From Podospora bellae-mahoneyi (lineage: Eukaryota; Ascomycota; Sordariomycetes; Sordariales; Podosporaceae): a DNA stretch of 64,000 bases. Both the position numbers and the translations under genes were made by a program. Where the stretch lies: assembly GCF_035222275.1 (NCBI RefSeq), contig NC_085884.1, forward strand, positions 3,100,001 to 3,164,000, read 5' to 3'. The notes under the pieces are model-generated. The model was not told the DNA's origin and searched no databases. It worked only from the letters and a program-made list of their open reading frames with translations. Below, piece after piece: positions 35,158 through 44,895 of this stretch; position 1 is the stretch's first letter, and each line of letters opens with the position of its first letter.

Positions 35158-35857
35158 ATGCCCAACATCCTCCCAATCTACCACCGAACCTGGGAAACCC
35201 TCCGCCCCTGGGCAATCCCCTGGAAACCCCTCCCCAAAACCGCTTTCCACAACCCCCCAACCCCCAAACCCGACGATGACAATAACCTCGTCTCTTCCGA
35301 CCTCCCCGAAGTCCGCCCCCTCGACCTCCTAGTCCCCTACCACCCAGAGCGTCAACTAGGCAAAGAAGTCATTGTCTATACTCCGCCTCCCCCTTCCTCA
35401 CCCTCCGTTGAATACCCCCAAAACGGCAATCCTGAACCCCGGTGGCGCCGTCACCGTATTCTCCTCCTCGCAATAGCGATCATCCTCGCCGGTGGGATGA
35501 TCACAGGGGGGATAGTAGCCGGTTTCATCGCTACACGCCCACCACAGCAACCGCAACAACAGCAGGGTGGGACTGTGAACGACGATAATGGCCAGTGAGT
35601 CGAGAGTTTCTCCTTCTACAGATGAGCATTTGTTGACAGCAAAACACAGATATATCCCCCCCGGCTTCTCCACCCTCCCCTACATCGTCACAAGATCCAT
35701 CAAAACAATCGAAACAAGGACCCTAACGAAGATACGGACCAAGACGCAGACTCCCCGGACGAGAACTACTTCTTCTGGGGTTGATGGAGTGGTTACGACT
35801 CCAGCTGCTGTTGCCAACGGGGAGAGTGCAATCCCGTCCCAGACAGGAGAGATGTAA
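35158..35857 (+). CDS. Small single-pass membrane protein, unknown function
   Basis: Exons 35158-35594 and 35650-35857 encode 214 residues; the intron (55 nt, GTGAGT...ACACAG) splits a Gln codon. The first 100 residues are Pro-rich and end in a basic PRWRRHR. A single membrane helix follows at about 101-124 (ILLLAIAIILAGGMITGGIV). Beyond it is a Gln-rich patch, a conserved-looking segment YIPPGFSTLPYIVTRSI, and a Thr-rich tail that could be O-glycosylated. The basic flank predicts a cytosolic N terminus and an outer C terminus. There is no cleavable signal. I do not recognise a family. It might be a small cell-surface sensor, but that is inference only. Confidence 0.75.
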
Positions 35858-36445
35858 ACCATGCAGCCCCAAGTCGTCATCGCCATCCTCACAGACCATC
35901 AAAACTCATGCATGCTCCAAGTTCAAAGCGAATGTCATCATAGCCAATATATACATCTCAACCAACCGTCTTCAGACGGTGGCCCCGACAGTCGTATATA
36001 CATGCACAAGTTAGGCAGTCAAACTCATCCCATCCATCCCAACACATTCATCAGTCAGCGCCAGCCAGCCGCGTAGCAAGGGCACTTCCCTCTTCTCTTC
36101 ATTAAATTACAATTTTGCTCCAGGACGCAGTGCAACAACCATACGTCATGAAACAGTGATATTAAATGCCCCCTCCCTCCCTCATCATCAAAACACCAAG
36201 CTCCGTTCGTGAGCAATCGTGGTCATGTGAAAAAGGCAGATTGGGCTCCAAACCGAAAAGAGTGCCGGTCGTAGGATAATGCTCCTGTCTATATGCCGAG
36301 CAAAGCCAGAAAAAAACTTTTGGTCATTGTCGTAAAAAAGAAGCGGCTTGGAGGAAGAAAGCCAGTCATGGTAAGCGTTGCCCCAAAACAATATTGGGGG
36401 GTTGCAATAGCTGTCATATTCCGTCATAGTGTTCGGACAGCTCCT
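35858..36445. other. Intergenic region between convergent genes
   Basis: No gene seen; 3' flanks of the membrane-protein gene (plus) and the small conserved gene (minus). Confidence 0.5.
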
Positions 36446-36835
36446 TCAACGGTCAAAGCTGCTTCTCTGTTGCTGCTGCTTGGTCCTCCAGTCGTGTGCC
36501 TCTGCGATGCTTTCGATGCGTGGCATGCCGTCAGGCTTGGAGTTGTAGCCGAACCCGGGCATGCTACTCCACCGGTTGAGCTTCTTCTGAGCCTTGACGG
36601 GGTCGTCGACTGGGGCTTGCTGGGCGCTGATGGTGGTGGTGTTGGACCTGCTAGTGTTGGCGCTGCTGGCTGTGCTGGATGAAGATCCGGTAGAGTTGGG
36701 GGATTGGTAGATGTATTCGCCGTCAACGTAGATTGCGTTGGAAACAAAAGTAGAACGGCGATGACGCCTGCGGGTGTAGCGCTGCTCGAGGCGGAAGAGC
36801 TCAATTTTGGCCTGGATTTTCTCGATGAAGCCCAT
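36446..36835 (-). CDS. Small conserved-looking basic protein, unknown function
   Basis: Single exon of 129 residues. The N-terminal 45 residues look globular and well constrained: a basic helix (MGFIEKIQAKIELFRLEQRY), an Arg cluster (TRRRHRRSTF) and the short motif NAIYVDGEYIYQ. A Ser/Thr-rich linker follows, then KAQKKLNRWSSMPGFGY and a Gln-rich end. There is no signal peptide or membrane helix. The basic cluster could be a nuclear localisation signal or contact nucleic acid or lipid. I do not recognise a named family; the Trp-Ser-Ser-Met-Pro-Gly-Phe patch would be the best query. Confidence 0.72.
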   Translation of the reverse strand: MGFIEKIQAKIELFRLEQRYTRRRHRRSTFVSNAIYVDGEYIYQSPNSTGSSSSTASSANTSRSNTTTISAQQAPVDDPVKAQKKLNRWSSMPGFGYNSKPDGMPRIESIAEAHDWRTKQQQQRSSFDR

Positions 36836-36847
36836 TGTGTGCGCTGA

Positions 36848-36885
36848 TGGTGGTATGTACAGTGGTATGTACAGTGGTATGCAGT
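36848..36885. repeat. Three tandem copies of a 12-bp unit just upstream of a start codon
   Basis: The unit GTGGTATGTACA is repeated almost perfectly three times, 13-50 bases upstream of the minus-strand ATG at 36835, so it lies in the presumed leader or promoter. Confidence 0.8.
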
Positions 36886-38035
36886 TGGTGAGTTTGTGGA
36901 AAGTAGGTGTATGACTCGAGATGGTACTCGGAAGACTCGGTAAAGATGGTGAGTTGTTGGATTTGACGTGCGAGTTTGGGGCGTTTTGCCAAAGATCAAT
37001 GTTTCGGGTGCTCGAGGATCAGCGGCTGGAAGATTGCTTTTTCGGCTCGGGTGAGACAAGTCAGATCGGGTGCTTTCACGTGGTGGTGGTGGTAGTTGTG
37101 GGTGGGTGTGTCGAGGGACGGAAAGACTGGATGAACAGTCTGGAGATTAAAGAATGGCAAGCGAACAGCAGCGTGGTCGCAGTTTATCCAATGTGTCGGA
37201 TCAGAGAAAGTCGTGGGGTCGACGGGACGGAAACCAGAACGAGAGGTTGGGTTGGGTTGGGGGTGGTTGAAAAGAGAGAAGAGAGAGAGAGAGAGAGACG
37301 AGAGAAGCGGAAGAAACGATGTGACGGGAACATCGCGTGGAGCAGGCCAATCCGCGCCATTCCGAACATGGTGAAGGCTGGCTTCTGTTCTCCACATGCA
37401 ATTAATCCATCCTCGCGGGGGAATTTTTATGCAGCTCCGCACCACCGCACTGTGCTCCGTGCCCCTGGCGATCACAGATAAAGACGCATGTTCCCAAGCC
37501 AGTCTTGACCCCTCTGGGCAAGTCCAGCCTGCCGAGGCTGCTAGCGACGCAGGGGCACAGATGTGAAGGACTGTCAGTGGGACGCTGCCACGACGGAAGG
37601 ACGGCAGTGCTTTTTCTCGACTGCTGAGAAGTTTTCTCGAGCTGCAGAAGGAGCGAAGAAAAGAGGGGTGATCTAACTGGCAGTGGCTCGGGGGTTTCAA
37701 TATTGGGATGGCGGGTGCCAGACGGTTGACATTTTCCCCCGCACTTGACCCCCCAAGAACCCCCCCCCCCCAAGCCACTCAGCAACAATAAGCCCGGCCA
37801 CCCGACCTCGTACCTTAACGAATGTCACCAAAAACGCCATTCACCCGGTTTCGCCGTTGCAATGCCTCGACGTAACATGTTAGAAAGTAATGCAATCAAT
37901 CGACGTATTCTTTCCACGATTTCGTCTTTCAATCACTGACTGTTCCTCAACAGCTGTCGCGTGTCGGTCGTCAAATGACGAAATACCCAAGCTTCTCTGG
38001 GCAGCCCTCCTGGCCCCTGCATCCCACGTGTCGCG
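36886..38035. other. Upstream region of the small gene, with a GA repeat
   Basis: No supportable gene. A purine tract of GA repeats lies at about 37272-37306. Overlapping frames of 60-260 codons on both strands have no domain features. Confidence 0.5.
37272..37306 (+). repeat. (GA)n microsatellite
   Basis: About 35 bases of GA repeats with a few interruptions, in non-coding DNA upstream of a minus-strand gene. Confidence 0.85.
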
Positions 38036-40418
38036 CTACCAGTCTTGGGCCACAACGCTCGGGACCGCGAATCCACAGCGGCCATCGCCAATGAAAGGCC
38101 CAGTAAGGCCTCCAGCCGAAATGATATCGAACTCGACAGCGCCGTTCTTGGACATCAATGGTTCCCAACATCCGTTGTGGCGACCCCATCTGCCGAATGG
38201 TGGCGGGGAAAGTACCAGACCGATTCCTGTTACCAACGCTATCATGAACATCAGCATGAACACGGCGCCCAATGTTAGGGCATCTTTCCACGTCATGGAA
38301 GAAGAAGGTCGATGCTGATCTGGTATGTTGCCGTCTTGCAATTGCTTGTACCACTTGTTAAGCTTTTTGTTGATATCTTTGCATCGGAGACGTCGCCGGT
38401 TATCCTTGGGGAGTTCGCCATTGCTCTGGACTGGCGGCTCAACAACCAACATGTCCTTTTCGATCATGTTCAAAAGGTTGTGGATGTAGTTGGTGCAGCT
38501 GGGGTGGCCGTGTAAGCCGCGTATGAACTATATCTGTGTCTTTAGTGTTGGTTTCCAAAGTCAAAGCGGAGTGCTGGACTTGTGGTGGCTAACCTGGGTT
38601 ACGGACGGTTTGACTTGGAAAGGCAGCTGAGAAGACGATGGGCGGCTCCCTCGGGCGCGTCGTGTCGAGTTATAGTACGCAGCTTGATAGTCGCCGTCGT
38701 GTTTCCGATTCTTTTCGAACTCGCGGAGCAAGCGGATTCCGCCCATATACCAGGTGATGAACTCTAGGTAGATGCAGCCAAGGCTCCAGATGTCGTCAGA
38801 GTAGCTCCTAACTTGGTGTTCGAATGTTGATTCAGGGGGGTCGTATCGAATTGTTCCCCCCAATGATTGTTTGTCCGAGACCAAAGGAAAACCTGCGAGG
38901 CCAAAATCGGATATTCTAAGAGTTTTATCGGTTTCCCCATCTTTATCTGAGGCACAAAAAACTAAGATGTTGCTGGCTTCAAGTCTCCGTGATGTTTTGG
39001 AGCCCCGGATAGCCTGAGCCTCGTTCTGGATGATTTTAGTAGTCCTTTCTTGGCTAGGTCCAGTTCACGTCTGAATAGGTTAGCCTGGGTGAAGCGTGTT
39101 CGTCGTCCAACCATGTGTGGCCTATGGATTCGCTTGAGCCCACTTGCAAGACCGATACACTCTCTTGCAAGCCAGCGGCGGGTTTTGATGTTTGGTTCAG
39201 GCCTGGGATTTGATTTCCAGTATTGTTCAAGGTCGGACTCTGCCCATTCGAACACGAGATGGTATTTGCTATGTATTTTGTAAGTTGCGAGTAGTGTCTT
39301 TAGGTGAGAGTGCGGTGGCAACCTCAAGAGCATTGGCATCATTATTTCTTGCCGAAAGCTTTTTTCTGAATAGAGCCTTTTAGTTGTGAAGAAGGAGGTT
39401 CCGTCCTGTATTCAGCGTGACATTAGTACCCTGCCTCTCCTATTAAAGCCGAGTCATACGTACATTGGGCTTATCGTTGTAAAACTCGTGGTGTCCATCG
39501 TATATTTGGACCTTAAACACTTCTTCATAACCCCCCTTCCCGACTAGCTCTTGGGTTCGAAACGGTAGAATCGTGCTCGAACAAAATTGGTAATGTTGGA
39601 CCGGCCTGTTTCCCACGCCACGTGAGAAGAAGGGTGCTGAGAAAATCGCCTGACTGTATAAAGTGATTCATATCCACCCTTGTCCATCCGGTATAACACC
39701 CGAGCGGTTCTATTTGACTGTTTTGGCGAATGCTCCATCCCTCTTGAATCAAGGGTAGATCGTCATCACAAACCCCCTTCTTGAGGAACAGCTCGATTGC
39801 ACCGGGCTTCTCCATCTTGACGAGAATAGCAAAGATCTTTCGGAAGGTCTTTTGAGGAGGTGGGTTGCCAGTTGGACATATCTGATAGCTGTGCTCCATA
39901 GCCCGTTGATTGGCTGTCGCTTTCTGAGTACAATTCCGAGACTTGAGATGGTATTTCCTGAGTTCCTTCGCGACCGAGCTTTGGGTGATGAGTCGTTCAA
40001 GTTCTTTCTTTGGACATATATCCTTTTGCTGCGGCGTTGGCTTCATGGCGTGATATAGTCTGTCGCATAAGCTCTTTTCGCGTGGTACCGCCCCCATGCT
40101 GAGTGAGTTGTTCCGGATACACTGAAGAATCCCTTCCCCGCCTTATCACACAGCAGTCCAATATAAATGTGTTCAACCAATCTGCAATACCTGCAGGTAT
40201 GGCAGAGGTCTGGCAACGTCAATTGGGAGAGCAATATGTAGGTAGGTAGTCAGTAACCGACTGGATACCTTACCTGAGTCGATGGTGTCGGTTTTGGTCA
40301 GGCGAACAAATTGAGGTTGATCATTGAAACCGATCAATGTGCCCTGCGCCCCCTGAATTGCGCCCCTTACCCCCTTGTCCATGTGAGATGGCGGCCCGAA
40401 CGGAATCTGGTGCGGCAT
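38036..40418 (-). pseudogene. Decayed protein-kinase gene with C-terminal membrane segment
   Basis: A probable first exon (40418-40274, start MPHQIPFGPPSHMDKG) is followed by fragments in different frames. These are RLVEHIYIGLLCDKAG, then GILQCIRNNSLSMGAVPREK and KPGAIELFLKKGVCDDDLPL. The kinase begins AIFSAPFFSRG, LPFRTQELVGKGGYEEVFKV (glycine loop) and FFTTKRLYSEKSFRQEI (the Lys), then HLVFEWAESDLEQYW, HGDLKP, LRISDFGLAGFPLVS, GGTIRYDPPE and SDDIWSLGCIYLEF. The order is complete for a Ser/Thr kinase, but frames change at about 40134-40139 (one G missing), 39651-39656 (one extra base) and 38969-38973 (one base missing in the catalytic loop). Introns near 39420-39475 and 38530-38590 are intact. 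After the kinase, one helix (AVFMLMFMIALVTGIGLVL) precedes the stop at 38036. It looks like a fungal-specific kinase now non-functional, unless the frameshifts are assembly errors. Confidence 0.75.
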
Positions 40419-40644
40419 TGATCAAGTCGGGCTTTCGGCTTGGTTTGGATCACTTTCAGAATTTGGGAACTAATAAGAGCGTTGGGATAAGAAAATGGTT
40501 GTCGCCTGACTAAGTGTCTATCCCACGCCGCAACCTCTCAATTAAGAAAGGTTTCTTCAAATTGAACATGGAAAGACACTCTGAGTCTCGCAAGTGTATT
40601 GAAGTGCACCTAGACAGAATCTAATGTCTACAAACCTACCTTAC

Positions 40645-41812
40645 CTAGACTGTTATTTCACTTTCCCGCCAACCTGTTGACCCATTCGACAATGTTGGAG
40701 CTGTTTGGTAGTTACTACCAGTGCTGGGATTGCTTGGTGTGTTTTGAAGAGCAAAGGCAGCCATTAGCCAAGTCCCAGAGTCCAGCGGAATGACGTCGCT
40801 ATCGTTGTGTATGTTCGAGTGCCATCTTCCAAGCCTTATGAAATATGCTGTCAGTTCAGGGCAATTGCTACAGTCTATTGGTTTGCGAAAATGTATACTT
40901 ACGGCTTGATAACCTTCTCAACGTAACTGGAATGAAAGTCCATCACTTCCCTGTTGCCACCTTCTCACTTGACAGTCTCATCGAGGCAGAACTCAACAGC
41001 CTTTCGAGGCCAGATAGATAAATACCTTGAATGTATATTCCACAGCAGCACGGATTCGTCGATGCCGACCCACGCGCCATCCTTCCACTTCTGATAATAG
41101 GGGGGGTCTGGTGCGGAGCCCACGACTTGAAAGGGTGTAGTGCACATCAGCTCTGCGAGGGTCAAACCAAGATTAACGAGCTTGGAATCGGGATGGTCGC
41201 AGGGTTGGAACCCTTGGTGAGATCCCAGATCTTGATGAATCTGCGAAACCATAGACTCATGGCACTGACAAGTGCCATGAGTATGCAATGACATGGCTAT
41301 ATTTTCGCCCATCCCGTTTTCCACACACCGAATGCAAGAGCAACAGATATCTTTGGTCCAATCACACTCCCACAGAACGATGGCCCATTTGACCAACAAG
41401 AGAACAAGATTGGCACGGTCCTTTTCCCATGCATGGTAAGTACGGGGCTCATTGAAAGCTCCATTGCTGAAGAGATTTCTCAACGGCTCAGTTGTGTCCC
41501 GCTCCACCCCATTGCTTCGAGTCACTGTTGGATTGCTGGTAGCAACGTGGTTTGGCTCGAATATAGTGTTGATCCACTCCTCCGGGGTTGTCTTGGCCTC
41601 TAGATTGTAAAGAAATTTGGCATGTTGTCACGGTGGAGTCGCTGGTTATCCATGATGGACCCAATCGCCGAGTCATGGTTGAGATTCACGACGGTGAAGT
41701 AGCTCGAGTTTGTGTCGAGAAGAAGCTCGGCCGACCACCGTATCTCAATCTGCCAATTAAGCCTCCCGAAGTCGACGAAAGTATCAAAAGTGACTATTCC
41801 TTTGAATAGCAA
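40645..41812 (-). pseudogene. Decayed gene with DUF7580-like features
   Basis: The best-preserved part (41525-40968) reads LLLVKWAIVLWECDWTKDIC, CSCIRCVE, LVNLGLTLAELMC and PRKAVEFCLDETVK. It then meets TGA at 40965-40967. The frame continues past it as EGGNREVMDFHSSYVEKVIK, to a GTAAGT donor and a final exon starting at LGRWHSN that ends at TAG 40645. The stop is therefore one nonsense change inside a gene that was once longer, and CGA to TGA would be a C-to-T change. The LGLTLAEL element and the Asp/Trp pattern before it resemble the C-terminal DUF7580 region of fungal HeLo/prion-inhibition-type proteins; this assignment is tentative. Upstream parts (41812-41600) are in another frame, and the 5' end runs into the AT-rich tract at 41820, which may have removed it. 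Confidence 0.5.
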
Positions 41813-41819
41813 GGTTGGC

Positions 41820-42700
41820 TCGCTAGGAAGCTAGAGCTAGAATTTGCAAAATATATGACGATGTACACAAAATCAGTCTTAGTCTCTTATTGTAATATCC
41901 TTATAGTTTTCGCCTCCGTTTATCGATTCACGCTCGAAGTAAGGAGCGGGCTTAAGCCGTCTCGGATTAGGATATAGGCCCTATTAAGTCCGTATCTCCT
42001 AAATCGAATAAAATAAATCTATTAGGCGATCCTTAAAATAATTTCCGAGTATTTTAAAGACGAAGCTAAGTAGGCCTGAAATTAGTTTTAGACGACTTTG
42101 TTAGGACTATTAAGACTGGTGGAATATATTTATAATAAATACGGTATTAGTAAGGGCTAAGTAATAAAATATAGTTTAAAGTAGAAATATCGGCGCTTTT
42201 GACTATAGAATATCATTGGAAGAGCTTTAATAGTTAGCGTATTTAATTTATTTATTAACGTTCGTAATTCTGTAGCGGTTCCAGGTTTTTTCCTCTAGAT
42301 ATATTAAAATATATTTTTTATATTTCTACGCGACGAAAAATCTAGGCGTTATTGATAATAGATACTAAGGGCCTATAACTTCTATACCTACTTAGGAGAC
42401 GAAAAATCAAGACGTTATCGATAACGAGTTTTCTTTGACTTATATTTCTTATATACTTAACAAATTTAAAGCTATAGATAATCTCTTTTACTATCGGTGC
42501 GAGCTGGCGGGTATGTATAATCTTCCCGGCTGTAATTAAAACTTTAGAGCTTTATTTAGAAGGTCTCTTTAGTTTCGAGCTTATCGACAGTATATTTAAT
42601 AGGCAAAATAAATACTTTACTATCTCGATAGTAGTGGTGGATTAAGGCTAGAGGTAATAAGCTCTTTATTAACGGGACCGACGCCTATCGTCCCGTCTAA
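41820..42700. repeat. AT-rich RIP-mutated tract, probable relic of a transposon
   Basis: Base composition changes sharply from about 41870 to 42690. In 41881-42660 I counted about 22 CpA plus TpG dinucleotides, where roughly 97 would be expected for random sequence, while TpA is very frequent. This is the signature of repeat-induced point mutation, which converts CpA to TpA. No frame survives. An internal imperfect direct repeat of about 23 bases (GACGAAAAATC-x-A-x-GCGTTAT-like) occurs at 42332 and 42398. RIP acts on duplicated DNA, so this was once a multicopy element, of a family I cannot identify. It separates two decayed coding regions. Confidence 0.8.
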
Positions 42701-42701
42701 C

Positions 42702-43925
42702 TTGGGGGTTCATTCAACCATTACGACGACCATACGGGAAGGTCGCGACGAGCTATTTCTCCAAATAGTTGCGCGTAAAATGGGCAGCGAGGTGCATGTC
42801 AACGTGGAGCGCGTTATCAGTACTTACTTGGACATGGAACGGACAAAGGAATGCGAGCATCCGCCCAATCGCCCCCTGAGTGATGACCATCGTCGGGAAA
42901 TATTAGTTACTGGCGGTATTTTGGGAAGACGTCGGCTAGAGTGGCCGATCCAGATGTGCGTGGTAATCCGCTTGCCGACCTGAGCCTTCCGAACTCAAAA
43001 GGCTTCGACAGCTCCCTACTAATGTTCGCACTGTGTGATACCGGCCGTCAGGCGTTCGGTCGCAAACAGTGCTGGCACTCTGGCGAAGACTATCTGCAAT
43101 ATCTCCCTCTTCATCTATCCAGAACCGAAGCTGACAACGATACCATCGAAAAGACCGTGAATTCGTTCATATATGAGACGAGGGAGAAGTTTCCCGGTGG
43201 GAAGCAAGATTTCGACCGAGCCACGAGCCAAATGCAGGACCAGATACAAAGTTAGATGGCACGATGGTTGGGGGAGGACTTGCATGGCATCGTTGATGAT
43301 GATACCGTTGGCATCGAACAGGAGGAAGATCTCGAAAGGTTTAGCACGGGCACAAACGCGAAAGGTACAAGTGCGAAGCACCTGAGATTCATCAACTGTC
43401 GAACAAACCCTGAACTTGATTCAATCTGTTGGGATAAGTGCTGCGTTTGACTCTTTCGAGTTCCCCGATGTCGACTTACATGGCATCACTGAAGCAGCCT
43501 GTTTGCAGTATTGTCTCTCCGAGTTCTGGCGAACTAAATGCCGCTCGCGTTTGCCAGTGGTCCGACGCGATCTTATTGAAATGATGGCGGGAGGTCATCT
43601 ACAATAGGTTGTAACAACAGAGTCTGACACAGGGCAGGAAGATTGGATGCCGGCTTTCGGTCCTGTCAAAATACAGGTGGGCGATTACATCTTCCGCCTA
43701 AATGGAGTTATTGATCCTAATGATGGTTACATGGATGTATGCTACCTATGCCTCGTCTTGGGGCGTCTAGAGGGGGCGGGGTCGTCGTGCGGGATTGAAA
43801 CCAGGACTCGGGGGCCGTATCAGTCGTATCCTCCCGATGACCAGCGATTCCGGCTAGTTGGACACTGCTATGGCATTGCAGGAGAAGGACAAGTTGCAAG
43901 GGATTCTGTTTTCAACATAGCTTAA
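42702..43925 (+). pseudogene. Decayed coding region of unknown family
   Basis: Coding-like segments occur in succession in three plus-strand frames. They include DELFLQIVARKMGSEVHVN, PLSDDHRREILVTGGILG, TGRQAFGRKQCWHSG, KTVNSFIYETREKFPG, DSFEFPDVDLHGITEAA and a last piece PPDDQRFRLVGHCYGIAG. The last piece recalls the end of some HET-domain proteins (RFRLVGHCYV-type), but the match is short. Stops at 42981-42983, 43253-43255 and 43605-43607 break the frames, and no splice pattern rescues them all. It follows the RIP tract directly. The original function is unknown. Confidence 0.35.
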
Positions 43926-44640
43926 GTAGTTCGAGCAGGATACAAATACCACTCACAGTTGCCAAAGTTGTCACCTTCACATAGATTGATAGCAGAAATC
44001 CGAGTACAAGACAAAACCCAGACGGTGGGAAGATAATCTGGTAGAATGCAACCCACCCTTCCTCACCGAAAAAGATACCGAACTCGAACTTTTCCGTATT
44101 TCGTTCCGAGTCACAAAACCTCTGGGTGAAATTTTGCGACATGCGACGGAACCCCGTTCCGATGTTCTAACAATTCAGGGTCGGTTTCCCGTCCTGTCTT
44201 GCGGCAGTTGCGTTGGCGTCTGATCATCCCACTGCTATTGGTAGCTGGTACGTGATCTGGCTGCTTATCCGTCTGCACAAGATACTGCGGAATGTTTCAA
44301 CACCACCAATACCCTGCATATGCAAGCCTCAGCGCTCCTTTTCCCGACGATGGCCAATGAGCGTTCACGAACGGCCACACAAATTCCGGGGTCGACTCAG
44401 CCCTACGGCTAGCAGCCTGTCACTTGCCCAACAAGTTCGGTGGAGGTCACCAACCACAAAAGTATGCCTGCATTTCTCGCAGATATCAGACATTTGGCGG
44501 CCTTTGTGACCTCTTGGCGAGAACACAGCCTTCTGGCACTCGCCGAAAATGGTAACAAGACGGCTATCGCTCCTGTCAATGCTGAGTACCACTCCTTGTC
44601 CAATGGTTGTGGACGCCACAGCTGACAAACTTTCTCTCAC
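43912..44640 (-). pseudogene. Fragments of a decayed membrane-protein gene
   Basis: The minus strand holds two coding-like pieces. One, 44142-43912, reads FEFGIFFGEEGWVAFYQIIF, then PPSGFCLVLGFLLSIYV, and reaches a plausible GTGAGT donor at about 43954. The other, around 44603-44409, reads LLPFSASARRLCSRQEV and ISARNAGILLWLVTSTELVG. They lie in different frames, with stops between. I do not recognise the family. The hydrophobic segments suggest a membrane protein. It may be the 3' relic of one gene transcribed away from the oxidoreductase at 44896. Confidence 0.3.
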
Positions 44641-44895
44641 TCTGATCCCTCAGAATTTGTATGGGTGGGTGGGCTGTTGTTGGGTTGGAGGTGGACCGAA
44701 GGACAGTGTCTTTGACGATGAACATGGTAACCAGAAGGAGTACTTAAGCCCATGTTCCCGAAAGGTCTGAGACAGCTTTTCTCAGTTTCCGGTATGATAC
44801 AGGCCTACCGGTGCTCTTCTCTTCACTCGTCACAGCAAGCCTATACTTTACCCCGACCAGACTACATCTACGTGTAACATCTAGCACCAACTAAC

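Noticed and set aside
39640-39670. Intron as an explanation for the frame change in the kinase gene
   Set aside because: The two frames meet within a few bases, with no room for an intron; an extra base explains the change.
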